Shown here piece by piece: positions 9,644-19,465 of a stretch of DNA of 64,000 nt. Below the pieces are notes generated by a model. It ran no database searches, was not told where the DNA came from, and saw only the letters and a list, made by a program, of their open reading frames with translations. Every line of letters starts with the position of its first letter. Position 1 is the stretch's first letter. Source of the stretch: Verrucomicrobiota bacterium (GTDB lineage: Bacteria; Verrucomicrobiota; Kiritimatiellia; UBA8416; JABMPJ01); the NCBI GenBank assembly GCA_018648805.1, contig JABGQM010000003.1:1-64000 (forward strand), in the 5' to 3' direction. The translations under genes and the position numbers were made by a program.

Positions 9644-11077
9644 ATGAGCATGTCTAGCAAGAAGTCGGTGGGTGTGGTTGCCTTTGTCGTTACAACCGTT
9701 GCGGTTGCCGCGGGAACCGCTGCTGTATGTGCACTGCTGATCAATATATTCGAGCGCAAGCGTGAGGCCGAGAATACCTACGTCCGCCTGGTGCCGGTTA
9801 CCGAAGATACCACCGATCCTGCTATCTGGGGCAAGAACTGGCCGCGGCAGTATGATTCCTACCAGCGCACGGTCCTCGCCACGCGCACACGCTTTGGTGG
9901 ACACGGCGGCAGTGAAGCGCTTCCGGAAGCGAAGATCGAGCGCGATCCCTGGTTGAAGCGTATGTTCCTGGGGTACGCCTTCTCGATCGACTACCGCGAT
10001 CGGCGCGGCCATGCCTACATGCTGGAGGACCAGGAGCAGACCAAGCGGCAGAATGTGCCGCTCTCGGGATCCTGCCTGCACTGTCACGCCTCGATCATGC
10101 CGCTCTATCGCAAGTTGGGTGACGGGGATGCCGCCAAGGGCATGGATGAGACGCACAAGATGTCCTACAAGGACACCAACAAGATGCTCCATGAAATGGG
10201 GCTTGGCCACCCGGTATCGTGCGTGGACTGCCATGACCCGGAGAGTATGGAAGTGCGTGTGACACGCCCCGGCTTTATCCGCGGAATCCAGGATCTGGCG
10301 GCATCGGACGCCCCGGTTCCCGCCGTTCCTTCTATCGCTATATGGCGTCAGGGCTCCCGCGCTAAACCGTATGATCCGAACAAGGATGCGACACGAGGCG
10401 AGATGCGCTCCTTCGCCTGTGCTCAGTGCCATGTGGAGTACTACTGTGCAGGAGGCTTTCCGCTCACGTTCCCGTGGAAGAACGGTCTGAAGATGGAAGA
10501 CCTGGAGAAGCAGTGGGACGAGACTGTTATGAAGGATGGCTCCCGCTTCTACGACTACAAGCACAAGGAGTCCGGGGCCGAAATTCTCAAGGCCCAGCAT
10601 CCCGAGTTCGAGTTGTGGAGCCAGGGCATTCATGCGCGCAGTGGTGTTTCCTGTTCCGACTGTCACATGCCATACATGCGTGATGGTGCCTCCAAGGTCT
10701 CGGACCACTGGGTTCGCAGCCCGCTGCTGAATGTGAATCGCGCCTGCCAGACCTGTCACCATGTCGCGGAGAAGGAGCTTCTGGCGCGGGTCGATTCGAT
10801 CCAGCAGAAGAACGCCGACCTGCTTCAGGCGGGTGGTGCAGCCCTGATGGATCTGCTGGATGCCGTGGCCGAGGCCAAGGCCGCCGGCGCCACGCAAGCG
10901 CAACTCAAGCCGGCGCTGGAGTTCCAGCGCAAGGCCCAGTGGCGGCTGGACTACATTGCGGCCGAAAACTCGATGGGGTTCCATGCTCCGCAGGAGGCGG
11001 CGCGTATCCTCGCCGAATCGACAGACTATGCCCGTCAGGGGCAGGTGGCAGCGCTCCGAATAGCACATCAGCTCTGA
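9644..11077 (+). CDS. nrfA: Pentaheme ammonia-forming nitrite reductase NrfA, CxxCH type
   Basis: Catalytic subunit reducing nitrite to ammonium in the periplasm. The 477-residue protein starts with a signal-anchor-like helix. It carries five heme sites: CLHCH (C144), CVDCH (C193), CAQCH (C259), CSDCH (C337) and CQTCH (C368). The QCHVEYY and [10 protein letters not shown]...GIHARSG segments match the calcium-site and active-site regions of NrfA. The first heme, normally CxxCK with lysine as axial ligand, is CxxCH here; such variants are known, for example in Campylobacter. The ATG at 9644 follows GAGGAG by seven bases, so I prefer it to the in-frame GTG six bases upstream. Confidence 0.94.
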   Translation: MSMSSKKSVGVVAFVVTTVAVAAGTAAVCALLINIFERKREAENTYVRLVPVTEDTTDPAIWGKNWPRQYDSYQRTVLATRTRFGGHGGSEALPEAKIERDPWLKRMFLGYAFSIDYRDRRGHAYMLEDQEQTKRQNVPLSGSCLHCHASIMPLYRKLGDGDAAKGMDETHKMSYKDTNKMLHEMGLGHPVSCVDCHDPESMEVRVTRPGFIRGIQDLAASDAPVPAVPSIAIWRQGSRAKPYDPNKDATRGEMRSFACAQCHVEYYCAGGFPLTFPWKNGLKMEDLEKQWDETVMKDGSRFYDYKHKESGAEILKAQHPEFELWSQGIHARSGVSCSDCHMPYMRDGASKVSDHWVRSPLLNVNRACQTCHHVAEKELLARVDSIQQKNADLLQAGGAALMDLLDAVAEAKAAGATQAQLKPALEFQRKAQWRLDYIAAENSMGFHAPQEAARILAESTDYARQGQVAALRIAHQL

Positions 11078-11116
11078 GCGGGGTGCGGCGACAGCACCGC
11101 CGCCTTCTTTTTGGGG

Positions 11117-11146
11117 GTGACATCGCCCGGTCGTTGACCTGATAAT
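11117..11146 (+). promoter_or_regulatory. Possible promoter for malQ
   Basis: GTGACA and GATAAT are separated by 18 bases. Transcription would begin near 11153, only about six bases before the malQ ATG, which has no Shine-Dalgarno sequence in front of it. This suggests a near-leaderless transcript. Confidence 0.4.
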
Positions 11147-11158
11147 GGTCAGCGTACT

Positions 11159-12685
11159 ATGCATCCAAAACGACAAAGCGGAATCCTGATGCACCCGACC
11201 AGTCTGCCGGGGCCGCAGGGCATTGGCGACATCGGGCCGGCGGCACGCGCGTTTGTGGACGACCTCGTCCAGATGGGACAGCATACGTGGCAGATCCTGC
11301 CGCTGGGCCCCACCGGCTATGGTGATTCGCCCTACCAGTCACTCTCGACGTTTGCGGGCAACCCGATCCTGATCAGCTTGGATGACCTGGTGACAGATGG
11401 GCTGCTTGACCACCGGCGCCTGGACTCCCTGGCGGCCTTTGGCGAGGGACCGGTCGACTACGCCTCCGTGATCTCGGCGCGCCTAGCGGTGCTGGAGACG
11501 GTCTGCCGCACCTTCCATCGCCGGGCCTCGGACGAGCTGTATGGCGCCTTTGAGGCCTACTGTATCAAGCAGGGCCGCTGGCTGGATGACTACGCGCTTT
11601 TCGCGGCGATCAAAGAGTCGCATGCCGGCCAGCCATGGGTGCGCTGGGACCGCCGGCTGGCGCAGCGTGAGCCGGATGCACTGTATGAGGCGGAGATGGC
11701 GCTGGCCACGGCGATCCGCAACGTCAAGATCCAGCAGTTTCTCTTCGAGCGCCAGTGGCACGCCTTGCGGGTACGCTGTCACCGCCGGCACATTCAGATC
11801 GTAGGCGACGTGCCGATCTTCGTGGCCCACGACAGCGCGGATGTATGGGCGCACCCGGCCCTGTTTACGCTGGACGAGAGTGGCCACCTCGCCGCGCAGT
11901 CGGGCGTGCCGCCCGACTATTTCAGCAAGACAGGGCAGCTGTGGGGCAATCCGCTCTATCGCTGGGATGTGCATGAAGAGACCGGTTACGCCTGGTGGAT
12001 TGCCCGCATGCGGCGTGCTCTTGAGCTGGCGGATGTGGTGCGGATCGATCATTTCCGCGGGTTTGAAGCGCATTGGGAGGTGCCCCGCCTGGCCCGCACG
12101 GCGGCGGGGGGACGCTGGGTCAAGGGGCCGGGCAAACAGATCTTTGTAGCCCTGATTGCCGACATAGGCACGCTGCCTGTCATTGCCGAGGATCTCGGGG
12201 TGATTACGGATGAAGTCGACGCGCTGCGCGACATGTTCAGCTTCCCCGGCATGTGTATTCTGCAGTTTGCGTTCGGCGAAGATCCCAAGGCGGCGGACTA
12301 CCGGCCCGATCATCTGCCGGTCAACTGTGTGGCCTATACCGGTACGCATGACAACGATACGACTGTCGGCTGGTTCCACGGCGAGCCGGGCAAGGCCGAT
12401 ACGCGCTCGGCCGCTGCGGTGCGCGAGGAGCGTAAAGCCATCCTGAAGTATCTCGATACAGACGGCCGTGAGATTCACTGGGACCTGATCCAGATGGGAC
12501 TGAAGTCGCGCGCGGCGCTGTGCATCGTTCCTATGCAGGATCTGCTGGGACTGGGCTCGGAGGGGCGCATGAATCTACCGGGAACCGACAGCGGCAACTG
12601 GCAGTGGCGGCTGCGTCCGGGCGAGCTAACCCCGGCCATCAAACAGCGCATGCGCCACCTGGTCGAAACGACGCGCCGCCTCTGA
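11159..12685 (+). CDS. malQ: 4-alpha-glucanotransferase (GH77)
   Basis: Cytoplasmic disproportionating enzyme (amylomaltase) that transfers alpha-1,4-glucan segments between maltodextrins and releases glucose. The 508-residue length is typical of the short bacterial and plant type. Family landmarks include the N-terminal GILMHPTSLPG, GDVPIFVAHDSADVWA, RIDHFRGF (nucleophile D297), AEDLG (acid/base E344) and GTHDNDTT (D398 as third acid). No signal peptide is present. The gene lies between nrfA and the second giant amylase and fits intracellular handling of imported maltodextrins. The start is fixed by the conserved N terminus rather than by a ribosome binding site. Confidence 0.95.
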   Translation: MHPKRQSGILMHPTSLPGPQGIGDIGPAARAFVDDLVQMGQHTWQILPLGPTGYGDSPYQSLSTFAGNPILISLDDLVTDGLLDHRRLDSLAAFGEGPVDYASVISARLAVLETVCRTFHRRASDELYGAFEAYCIKQGRWLDDYALFAAIKESHAGQPWVRWDRRLAQREPDALYEAEMALATAIRNVKIQQFLFERQWHALRVRCHRRHIQIVGDVPIFVAHDSADVWAHPALFTLDESGHLAAQSGVPPDYFSKTGQLWGNPLYRWDVHEETGYAWWIARMRRALELADVVRIDHFRGFEAHWEVPRLARTAAGGRWVKGPGKQIFVALIADIGTLPVIAEDLGVITDEVDALRDMFSFPGMCILQFAFGEDPKAADYRPDHLPVNCVAYTGTHDNDTTVGWFHGEPGKADTRSAAAVREERKAILKYLDTDGREIHWDLIQMGLKSRAALCIVPMQDLLGLGSEGRMNLPGTDSGNWQWRLRPGELTPAIKQRMRHLVETTRRL

Positions 12686-12692
12686 TTCTATC

Positions 12693-12719
12693 TTGGCGTG
12701 GGGCGCGGCGTCATATAGA
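12693..12719 (+). promoter_or_regulatory. Weak candidate promoter for the double-GH13 gene
   Basis: TTGGCG and TATAGA are spaced by 15 bases just downstream of the malQ stop. The spacing is short and the call is tentative; read-through from malQ is equally possible. Confidence 0.25.
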
Positions 12720-12750
12720 GGACGTGGCTTGTCCAGTTAGGGGGATGACA

Positions 12751-15700
12751 ATGAGGTATGGCTTCTGTTTTATCGGTGTCCTGCTGCTCGCGCTTACCCT
12801 TGCCATCCTGGCGCCCGTTCCCGCGCCCGCTGAGGTCATGCTTCAGTGGTTCGAGTCGGAGTGGGATGAGGTGTATCGCCGCCTACCTGAGGTAGCCGAG
12901 ATAGGCTATGACTATATGTGGATACCGCCGCCCACAAAAAGTCCCACGGGTAAAGGGACCATCTGGGCCAATGTGGGCTACAACCTCTATGACCGTTTCG
13001 ACATCGGCGATGTTCCGCAGCGTGGTTCACTGGCCACGCGCTATGGAACACGCGGCTCGCTCGAGAATATGGTCAAGAAGGCCCATCAGATGGATGTCAA
13101 GATCATCCCCGATATTGTCATGAACCACAACGGCAATGGGCCGGACTTTCGTGAGTATCCCGGTATGAAGGCCGAGGACTTTCATGTGACGTGGCACGAA
13201 AGCTACGTGAATACGTTGAACTACAATCGCGCCCGCCGCATGGACCAGTGGGACCCCAAGAGCGGCTACGGCGGCACGCTGTGGCAGGAGTTGGCGCAGC
13301 TGATTGATATCCGTACTGAGGACCATGACCTCAACACCGATCGGTACCGTTTTAGCGGTGATAAATGGATTGAGGGTCATAACTTCAATTTCGTTGCAGG
13401 CGGCGCGTACACGCGGCACCCGGGTCAGTACGAGAAGTATCCTGATGCCTATGGTGATGAATTGGCGGCTGACATGCTGTATCGATGGATTGTGTGGCTG
13501 GGCAACGCGATTGACTATGATGGCTTACGCTTGGATGCCGGCAAACATGTGCCGTACGAGTTTTTCGGGTATGAGGGCAGCGGATTCCTGCACGAGGCAC
13601 ACGAGAACTACACCCAGCGCCGCGGCGTTTCGGATGACGGGATAAACCAGCTCTTCGACAACTACCTGTCTGAGCGTGATGACGCGCTCATCTTTGCCGA
13701 GATTCTCAGTCCGTGGAACGACTTCCGCGATGGTGATGAGCAGGGCTGTGCCTGGTGGTTCGATGACAACAATGCCGGCAACGACCGCAACCCGATGCGA
13801 TTTCTCGACTACGCCATGAAGAAGCATGCCGGCGCGAGGTTCAATGGCGACCTCAATGGGCTGGGGGCAGTCGGGTCAGACTTTGGCGCCAATAACGGCA
13901 TCACGTATGTGTGGGGACATGACGAAGGGCCTCCCGGACGAGCCAACCTGGCTTATGCCTATATCCTGACCCATATCGGCATGCCGATGGTCTACTTCAC
14001 GGGCAGCAACATCAAATGGGAGAATTTCGGTCGGAATGCTTATGATCCCAACAACCCGAACTTAAACAAGACCTGGATGATCCCCGGACACGACAGTCAG
14101 GCCCTGGGTGATGTCTATGGCGATATTTCGAATCTGGTTTGGATTCACCAGAACTTCGCATGGGGTGCTGAGCACAAGCTATATGAAAACCACGGCGACT
14201 ATTTTGCGCTCGAACGCTACGACGATGCCGATAGCAACGGTCGTGACGCGGGAGATGCCATTATGGTCATGGCACTCAACGACAGCGGCGGGGATATCGG
14301 GCGTGATGTGGAGACGAGTTTCGAGGAGGGCACGGTCCTGAAGGACTATGCGGGGAACAATCTCAGCGACGCAACCGTTGGTGCGGGTGGCTGGGTCCAT
14401 GTTACGGTTCCGGGAACAGCCGAGCAGCAGAACTGGGTCTGTTATGCGCCCTACAACATCAGCCCTGTCGGCGTCACTTTCTCATCCCCTCTGTCCGGCG
14501 GTGTAACCAACATCGACTGGATTGTTCCCGGCGGTGCGCACGCGGCGGACAAGACCAACAGCTACACCCGCATTGTCGACACCAATTTTGCGGTCACGGT
14601 GACCCTCCCGGGGGGGAAACCTGCTGGCGATGTGTTGCTGAAATGGGGACAGGGAAAAGTTAACCTGGCCGGCAATACACACCACACGAATCGAAACGAT
14701 CACCGGCTCGGGAATTTCGAGCAGCTGGACTACATGAGCGATACCGAGTGGAAGATGGATGTGACCATCACCGATGACAACATCCCCGAGGGGCTGAATG
14801 TCGTCAAAGTGCGGGTGTTCAACTCGCGCGATGACAACCTCTATCCTCAACTTTTCAATACGGTTACGAAGACCGTCTATGTCGACCGCCGCGGGCCGGA
14901 GCTGGAGATCCAGTCGCCAGCCGCAGGCGAGATGATCTACGGTGATGCGGTCATGCTGATTTCAAATCCGGACTACACCGCCTTCGAGATCGACGTGACG
15001 GCCAACGGGGTAACCCATCAGGCGCTTGAGGTGATGAAGGGGCTGTGGAAATGTGAGCTGAAGGGGCTTCCCACAGGCCCGCAGCTGGTTACGGTGACGG
15101 CTCGCGAGGCCGATTGGGACGAGCCACGCAAGATGATCAATCAAAGCGTCTATACCCGCAGCATTACCGTCGGCACGGCGGCCACGATCGGCCTGGTGGT
15201 GGATGGCGGCAACGCGTCCGTAGAGTTGCCTTTCTTTACGAATACCGTTTCGGCGCCGGGAGCTTCGGATGTGCGCCTCTACTGGGACGGGTATCGCCTG
15301 CCGTTCAATGCGGGTAGCCTGACCAACCTATTCAACGGTCAGGTCGTCTTCGACGGTGACCCGCTTCGCGTGGAAACACAGCGACTGTGGGGTGCTTTTG
15401 TCAATGCGGAGCACTTCTTTGAAGCCGTGCGTATTGACGGAGCGATTACCAGTCGTGCGGTCGCGCGCGTCACCTTCAACCTCTATGGCAATAACCATAT
15501 CGACAGCGATGGCGATGGACTGCCCGATACGGTTGAAATGCCATATTTCAATGAGGGGGCGCCGGGGCCGGATCAGGCCTGGCCGGGCGATGACAACGAC
15601 TTCATTCCTGAGCCGTGGGAAACATGGACGCGCCTGAACCCCTACAACCACGCTACGTTCTACACCGGCGAGTGGGATGACCAGGGCGACTTCGATGGCG

Positions 15701-18700
15701 ATGAGGTTACCAATGGTGATGAGGTCCGTGCGGGATACCACGCCACCGGCAACATCTACCAATACAGCATCTACGATCCGAACAGCAAGCCGGCGGGGTC
15801 GGTCACGACGCCTTCAGAGGTCACGTGGGGGCCTCAGGTAGCGGCGCGCGGAGGCATACTGTCGATCACGAACAGGCCCAACCAGGGGCCGCTCGATGGC
15901 GAGTCGCCGATTCACATTCATGTCGGTCACTCCTTCCGGACTCAGCCGGAGTGGCAGGACGTCACCAACTACCTTATGACGGCATCCGGCAACGAGTGGA
16001 TCTATGACCATCTGGTTCCCAGCAATGCGACGTCCGTTGACTTTGTGTTCAGGAATGCCGCCGGCACCTTATGGGACAACAATAATCAGAATAACTGGCA
16101 GGTACTGGTGGCTGGCGATACCAACCGCTATTTCGATATGGATGGCGGATTTGACGGGGCTTTTGATGGGGCCTTCACGGTCTTCCCTGGCGGCACGGGT
16201 CTTATGCGCATTGACGCCGCCGTGCGAGGTGAGAATCTGTACGTGGCCACAGTGGGTGCCGGCGGCAACACGGACGACCACTTTGTCCTGGTGAGTGATG
16301 AACTGGGTGACGCCCATGGCGCCCCGTGGGCTAAGGCTGGCGTGGTATTCTTTGATACCGCCACCAAACCATTCCTGGCCGGTAACGCTGAGAGCAATTA
16401 CCAGGCGTGGCACAACATCGCAGGTGGCTGGAAAGGGAACTTCTATCCGGGCGCTCTGGAGGGCGAGATTAACCTGGTCGATGTTTTTGGGTATGTGCCC
16501 GAGGCGGTCTATGTCGCGGCTCTGGCTTACGGGAAGGAAGACAGCAACGCGCTTAGTCGCCAGGGCCCCTATGCGTGGGATAGCGGAGGCAATGTCGACA
16601 TCATGGAGTTCCTGCGCCTACCTGTTGCCAGTATCACTGACGAGGATGCGGACGGCTATTTCGATGCGGGGAAGCCGCAGCTCTGGACGGCGGTGGGTGG
16701 CGATACGAATGATGCCAACTACGGATTGCGCCGTTTCTTCATCGACGAGACGGCTGGTGAGACGGCGGATTTGACGGTCATTCTGAAACCCCATGTGGGC
16801 CTGAGCAATTCGGTGAGTCATGTGGAGCTGTTCTCGAATATCAACCGTCGTGACTTCGCCGTGATGGAGGAGGACCCCGATACGGTGTATGCCGCCAGCC
16901 TCGACAGGTACTATCGTGCCTACCCGATGACCTACGATGCGGGGAGCGACACGTGGCGTTACACGATCACGATCAAACAGTGTGGTGCCTATCGCCTGTC
17001 GGCACGCTACAAGGTGAACGGAAGCGGTGACTACACCTACTATACGGATAGTGGGCTGCGCCGTGACTGTGCCGTGGTGGTATCTCCGCGCAAGGCTCTC
17101 CAGTTGACCATGTACGAGATGAACCCGATGTTCATTGAGGCCACGAACGATAACTTCTACGGCCGAAGCACTTTTGGCGACCTGCACACGGTCAACGTGG
17201 ATCGCCCCGATCGCGTCAATACGAGCTACTTCAGCGATCTGGGTGTGAACATGATCTGGCTGCAGCCGATGCATCCGATTGGCGCTGATGGCAAGCAGAT
17301 CGACCCTGCCACGGATGACTATTACGATCCGGGCAGTCCCTACGCGGTGCAGAACTACTGGAAAGTGAATTCGGTGTTGGGTGACCCCTCGAACCCTACC
17401 AACGCCATGCAGGAGTTCCTCGCCTTTGTGGCCGCTATGGATAGTTCCGGGGTAGGGGTAATGCTGGACGGCACATTCAACCACAGTGCGTGGGACTGCG
17501 AGATTGGGGTCAAGGGCGTTGAGATGGGCATTACCACGAACGCCACGGACCTGATCAGGGACGTACGTCCCGCATGGTACTCGAAACGGGATGCTTACGG
17601 TGCGCACGCGACCTATTACCAACCCAACGGGGAAAGCGACATTGCCGTGGCCCCTGACCGGATCGACTTCGGAAAATGGACGGATGCCGCCGATTTCAAT
17701 TTCGGCAGGTATGATGCGCTCGTACAGGAAGCTGCAGGCAACACGAACGACGCCTGGAGCAGTTCATGGAACAAGCGCTTCCTACTCGAGGAAGACCGCT
17801 TCGAGGGTCACGATGACGCCACACGAGAGTTGTGGAGCTACTTCGCGGCGTATCCGCTCTACTGGCTTGAGAAGACGGGACACCCTCAGGGGACACCGAA
17901 GTCGGAATCGTACCGAGGCATCGATGGGTTGCGCTGCGATTTTGCGCAGGGACTGCCATCCGCTTTCTGGGAATACTGCATCAACAAGACGCGCCAGACG
18001 AAATGGGATTTCGTGTTCATGGCTGAGTCTCTGGACGGTTACACCGAGGTGGCCGGCAGCAAGCGTCATGGGGTGGGCTATCGGTCGGCGCGCCATTTCG
18101 ATGTGCTCAACGAGAACCTGGTGTTCTATTGGCGCAACGAGTTCTTCAACTACCCGCATGACGGGTGTGCGCCGGGCAAGGTGAATTACGCACCCAAGAC
18201 GAGCGAGACACGCCAGGCCCTGGATGACCGACGCGATGCCTACGACGCATCGCCCGTGCTGCTCAATCTGAGCAGCCACGATGAGGTCTACCCCAGTCAT
18301 GACCCGTGGCGCCTCTTCTATGCCTACGTCCAATTGGCGGCCGTGGATGGGGTGCCGATGATTCTATACGGACAGGAGCTGGGCGCGCAGAACGACCACG
18401 ACCGGTATCACTGCGGCGATGCCTCATCGTGGATTCCAGATGCATCACACAACTTTGCCCACTACGAGCTGAACTTCGGCAAGTCGATCCCCAACTTCAA
18501 GCGCTTCAACCACATGATGAATATCTGGGACAACGCCACAGATGAACTGGTTGAAGCCTACCAGCGTGTCAACAACGCGCGTCTCAGTTCGCCGGCCCTC
18601 AAGAGCCAGGGGGTCTACTTCCTGGAACAGAAGGGCGATGGCTATGATGATGAGATTTTTGCCGTGGCGAAGTTCGAGCAAGCCGGTGTCAGCGCGGCGA

Positions 18701-19434
18701 CACAGGATGTCGTGTTTGCCTTCGCAAACAATCACTATTGGGATCAAGCCTACAGCAATGACGTCTCGGCACTCTTCGAGGTGGATAAGGACTTTGGCTC
18801 TGAGAACTGGTTCGGGATCGATGGGACACACAGCTACAACGTCGTTGACCTGCTCTCCACCAATCCATCGTCCTACCTCTGGGGAACCCCCAAGACCGGG
18901 CAGACGATCTTCGATGATGGCCTGTATGTGCGACTGCAGGAATCCCCCACGATGGGTAGCCAGGCCCAGTACATCAAGCTGGTCGACCTGACGGATGCCG
19001 GTCCCGGCGACAGTGACATGGATGGTTTGAACGACTGGCAGGATCCGGACGACGACAACGACGGTCTGCCCGACAGCTACGAGATCGCCAACGGCCTTAA
19101 TCCGACCAATGCCACCGGGCTATACGGTTGGGACGGCGACAAGGATGGGGACACGATCTCGAACGGCGAAGAGATGATAGCCGGCACCGATCCAGACGAG
19201 ATTGCGGACTATCTCCGACTTACGGGAGTGGCCACGAATCCTGTGGGTGCGACGGTAACGTGGCGCAGTGTTTCGGATATCAACTACACGGTGGAGCATT
19301 CCGACAACCTGCTGGTGTCAAACGGCTGGGTCGCAGACGGGTCGCTTACGGCGGTCTCGTCCAACCAGGTGCTGGACGTCGCATTGCCCTCGCAGGTATC
19401 CAATCGCTTCTGGCGCGTAAAGGTGGTTGAATAG
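12751..19434 (+). CDS. Giant exported protein with two GH13 catalytic domains
   Basis: Predicted 2,227-residue exported alpha-glucan hydrolase or transferase. A signal peptide ends near PAPA/E27. GH13 domain 1 (about 27-500) resembles the N-terminal domain of the first giant (shared PPPTK region) and has PDIVMNH, GLRLDAGKH (D262), FAEIL (E317) and GHDEG (D391). Beta modules and Ca-binding DSDGDGLPD repeats (about 917-1003) follow, then a starch-binding-like region. A second GH13 unit (about 1340-1970) opens with a VELFSNINRRDFA beta module and has DGTFNH, GLRCDFAQG (D1730), MAESL (E1759) and SSHDEV (D1844). Both triads are complete. Ca-binding repeats and a terminal module end the protein. 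The ATG at 12751 is six bases past GGGGG; the in-frame ATG at 12745 abuts that sequence and is less likely. Any open frame upstream of here overlaps malQ out of frame. Confidence 0.92.
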   Translation: MRYGFCFIGVLLLALTLAILAPVPAPAEVMLQWFESEWDEVYRRLPEVAEIGYDYMWIPPPTKSPTGKGTIWANVGYNLYDRFDIGDVPQRGSLATRYGTRGSLENMVKKAHQMDVKIIPDIVMNHNGNGPDFREYPGMKAEDFHVTWHESYVNTLNYNRARRMDQWDPKSGYGGTLWQELAQLIDIRTEDHDLNTDRYRFSGDKWIEGHNFNFVAGGAYTRHPGQYEKYPDAYGDELAADMLYRWIVWLGNAIDYDGLRLDAGKHVPYEFFGYEGSGFLHEAHENYTQRRGVSDDGINQLFDNYLSERDDALIFAEILSPWNDFRDGDEQGCAWWFDDNNAGNDRNPMRFLDYAMKKHAGARFNGDLNGLGAVGSDFGANNGITYVWGHDEGPPGRANLAYAYILTHIGMPMVYFTGSNIKWENFGRNAYDPNNPNLNKTWMIPGHDSQALGDVYGDISNLVWIHQNFAWGAEHKLYENHGDYFALERYDDADSNGRDAGDAIMVMALNDSGGDIGRDVETSFEEGTVLKDYAGNNLSDATVGAGGWVHVTVPGTAEQQNWVCYAPYNISPVGVTFSSPLSGGVTNIDWIVPGGAHAADKTNSYTRIVDTNFAVTVTLPGGKPAGDVLLKWGQGKVNLAGNTHHTNRNDHRLGNFEQLDYMSDTEWKMDVTITDDNIPEGLNVVKVRVFNSRDDNLYPQLFNTVTKTVYVDRRGPELEIQSPAAGEMIYGDAVMLISNPDYTAFEIDVTANGVTHQALEVMKGLWKCELKGLPTGPQLVTVTAREADWDEPRKMINQSVYTRSITVGTAATIGLVVDGGNASVELPFFTNTVSAPGASDVRLYWDGYRLPFNAGSLTNLFNGQVVFDGDPLRVETQRLWGAFVNAEHFFEAVRIDGAITSRAVARVTFNLYGNNHIDSDGDGLPDTVEMPYFNEGAPGPDQAWPGDDNDFIPEPWETWTRLNPYNHATFYTGEWDDQGDFDGDEVTNGDEVRAGYHATGNIYQYSIYDPNSKPAGSVTTPSEVTWGPQVAARGGILSITNRPNQGPLDGESPIHIHVGHSFRTQPEWQDVTNYLMTASGNEWIYDHLVPSNATSVDFVFRNAAGTLWDNNNQNNWQVLVAGDTNRYFDMDGGFDGAFDGAFTVFPGGTGLMRIDAAVRGENLYVATVGAGGNTDDHFVLVSDELGDAHGAPWAKAGVVFFDTATKPFLAGNAESNYQAWHNIAGGWKGNFYPGALEGEINLVDVFGYVPEAVYVAALAYGKEDSNALSRQGPYAWDSGGNVDIMEFLRLPVASITDEDADGYFDAGKPQLWTAVGGDTNDANYGLRRFFIDETAGETADLTVILKPHVGLSNSVSHVELFSNINRRDFAVMEEDPDTVYAASLDRYYRAYPMTYDAGSDTWRYTITIKQCGAYRLSARYKVNGSGDYTYYTDSGLRRDCAVVVSPRKALQLTMYEMNPMFIEATNDNFYGRSTFGDLHTVNVDRPDRVNTSYFSDLGVNMIWLQPMHPIGADGKQIDPATDDYYDPGSPYAVQNYWKVNSVLGDPSNPTNAMQEFLAFVAAMDSSGVGVMLDGTFNHSAWDCEIGVKGVEMGITTNATDLIRDVRPAWYSKRDAYGAHATYYQPNGESDIAVAPDRIDFGKWTDAADFNFGRYDALVQEAAGNTNDAWSSSWNKRFLLEEDRFEGHDDATRELWSYFAAYPLYWLEKTGHPQGTPKSESYRGIDGLRCDFAQGLPSAFWEYCINKTRQTKWDFVFMAESLDGYTEVAGSKRHGVGYRSARHFDVLNENLVFYWRNEFFNYPHDGCAPGKVNYAPKTSETRQALDDRRDAYDASPVLLNLSSHDEVYPSHDPWRLFYAYVQLAAVDGVPMILYGQELGAQNDHDRYHCGDASSWIPDASHNFAHYELNFGKSIPNFKRFNHMMNIWDNATDELVEAYQRVNNARLSSPALKSQGVYFLEQKGDGYDDEIFAVAKFEQAGVSAATQDVVFAFANNHYWDQAYSNDVSALFEVDKDFGSENWFGIDGTHSYNVVDLLSTNPSSYLWGTPKTGQTIFDDGLYVRLQESPTMGSQAQYIKLVDLTDAGPGDSDMDGLNDWQDPDDDNDGLPDSYEIANGLNPTNATGLYGWDGDKDGDTISNGEEMIAGTDPDEIADYLRLTGVATNPVGATVTWRSVSDINYTVEHSDNLLVSNGWVADGSLTAVSSNQVLDVALPSQVSNRFWRVKVVE

Positions 19435-19465
19435 GGCCGCGCTACGAGGGTGGGGTGTAGGAACG

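Noticed and set aside
9548-11284. Long antisense open frame across nrfA
   Set aside because: It is a mirror of strong coding on the + strand in high-GC DNA; the protein has no recognisable domain.
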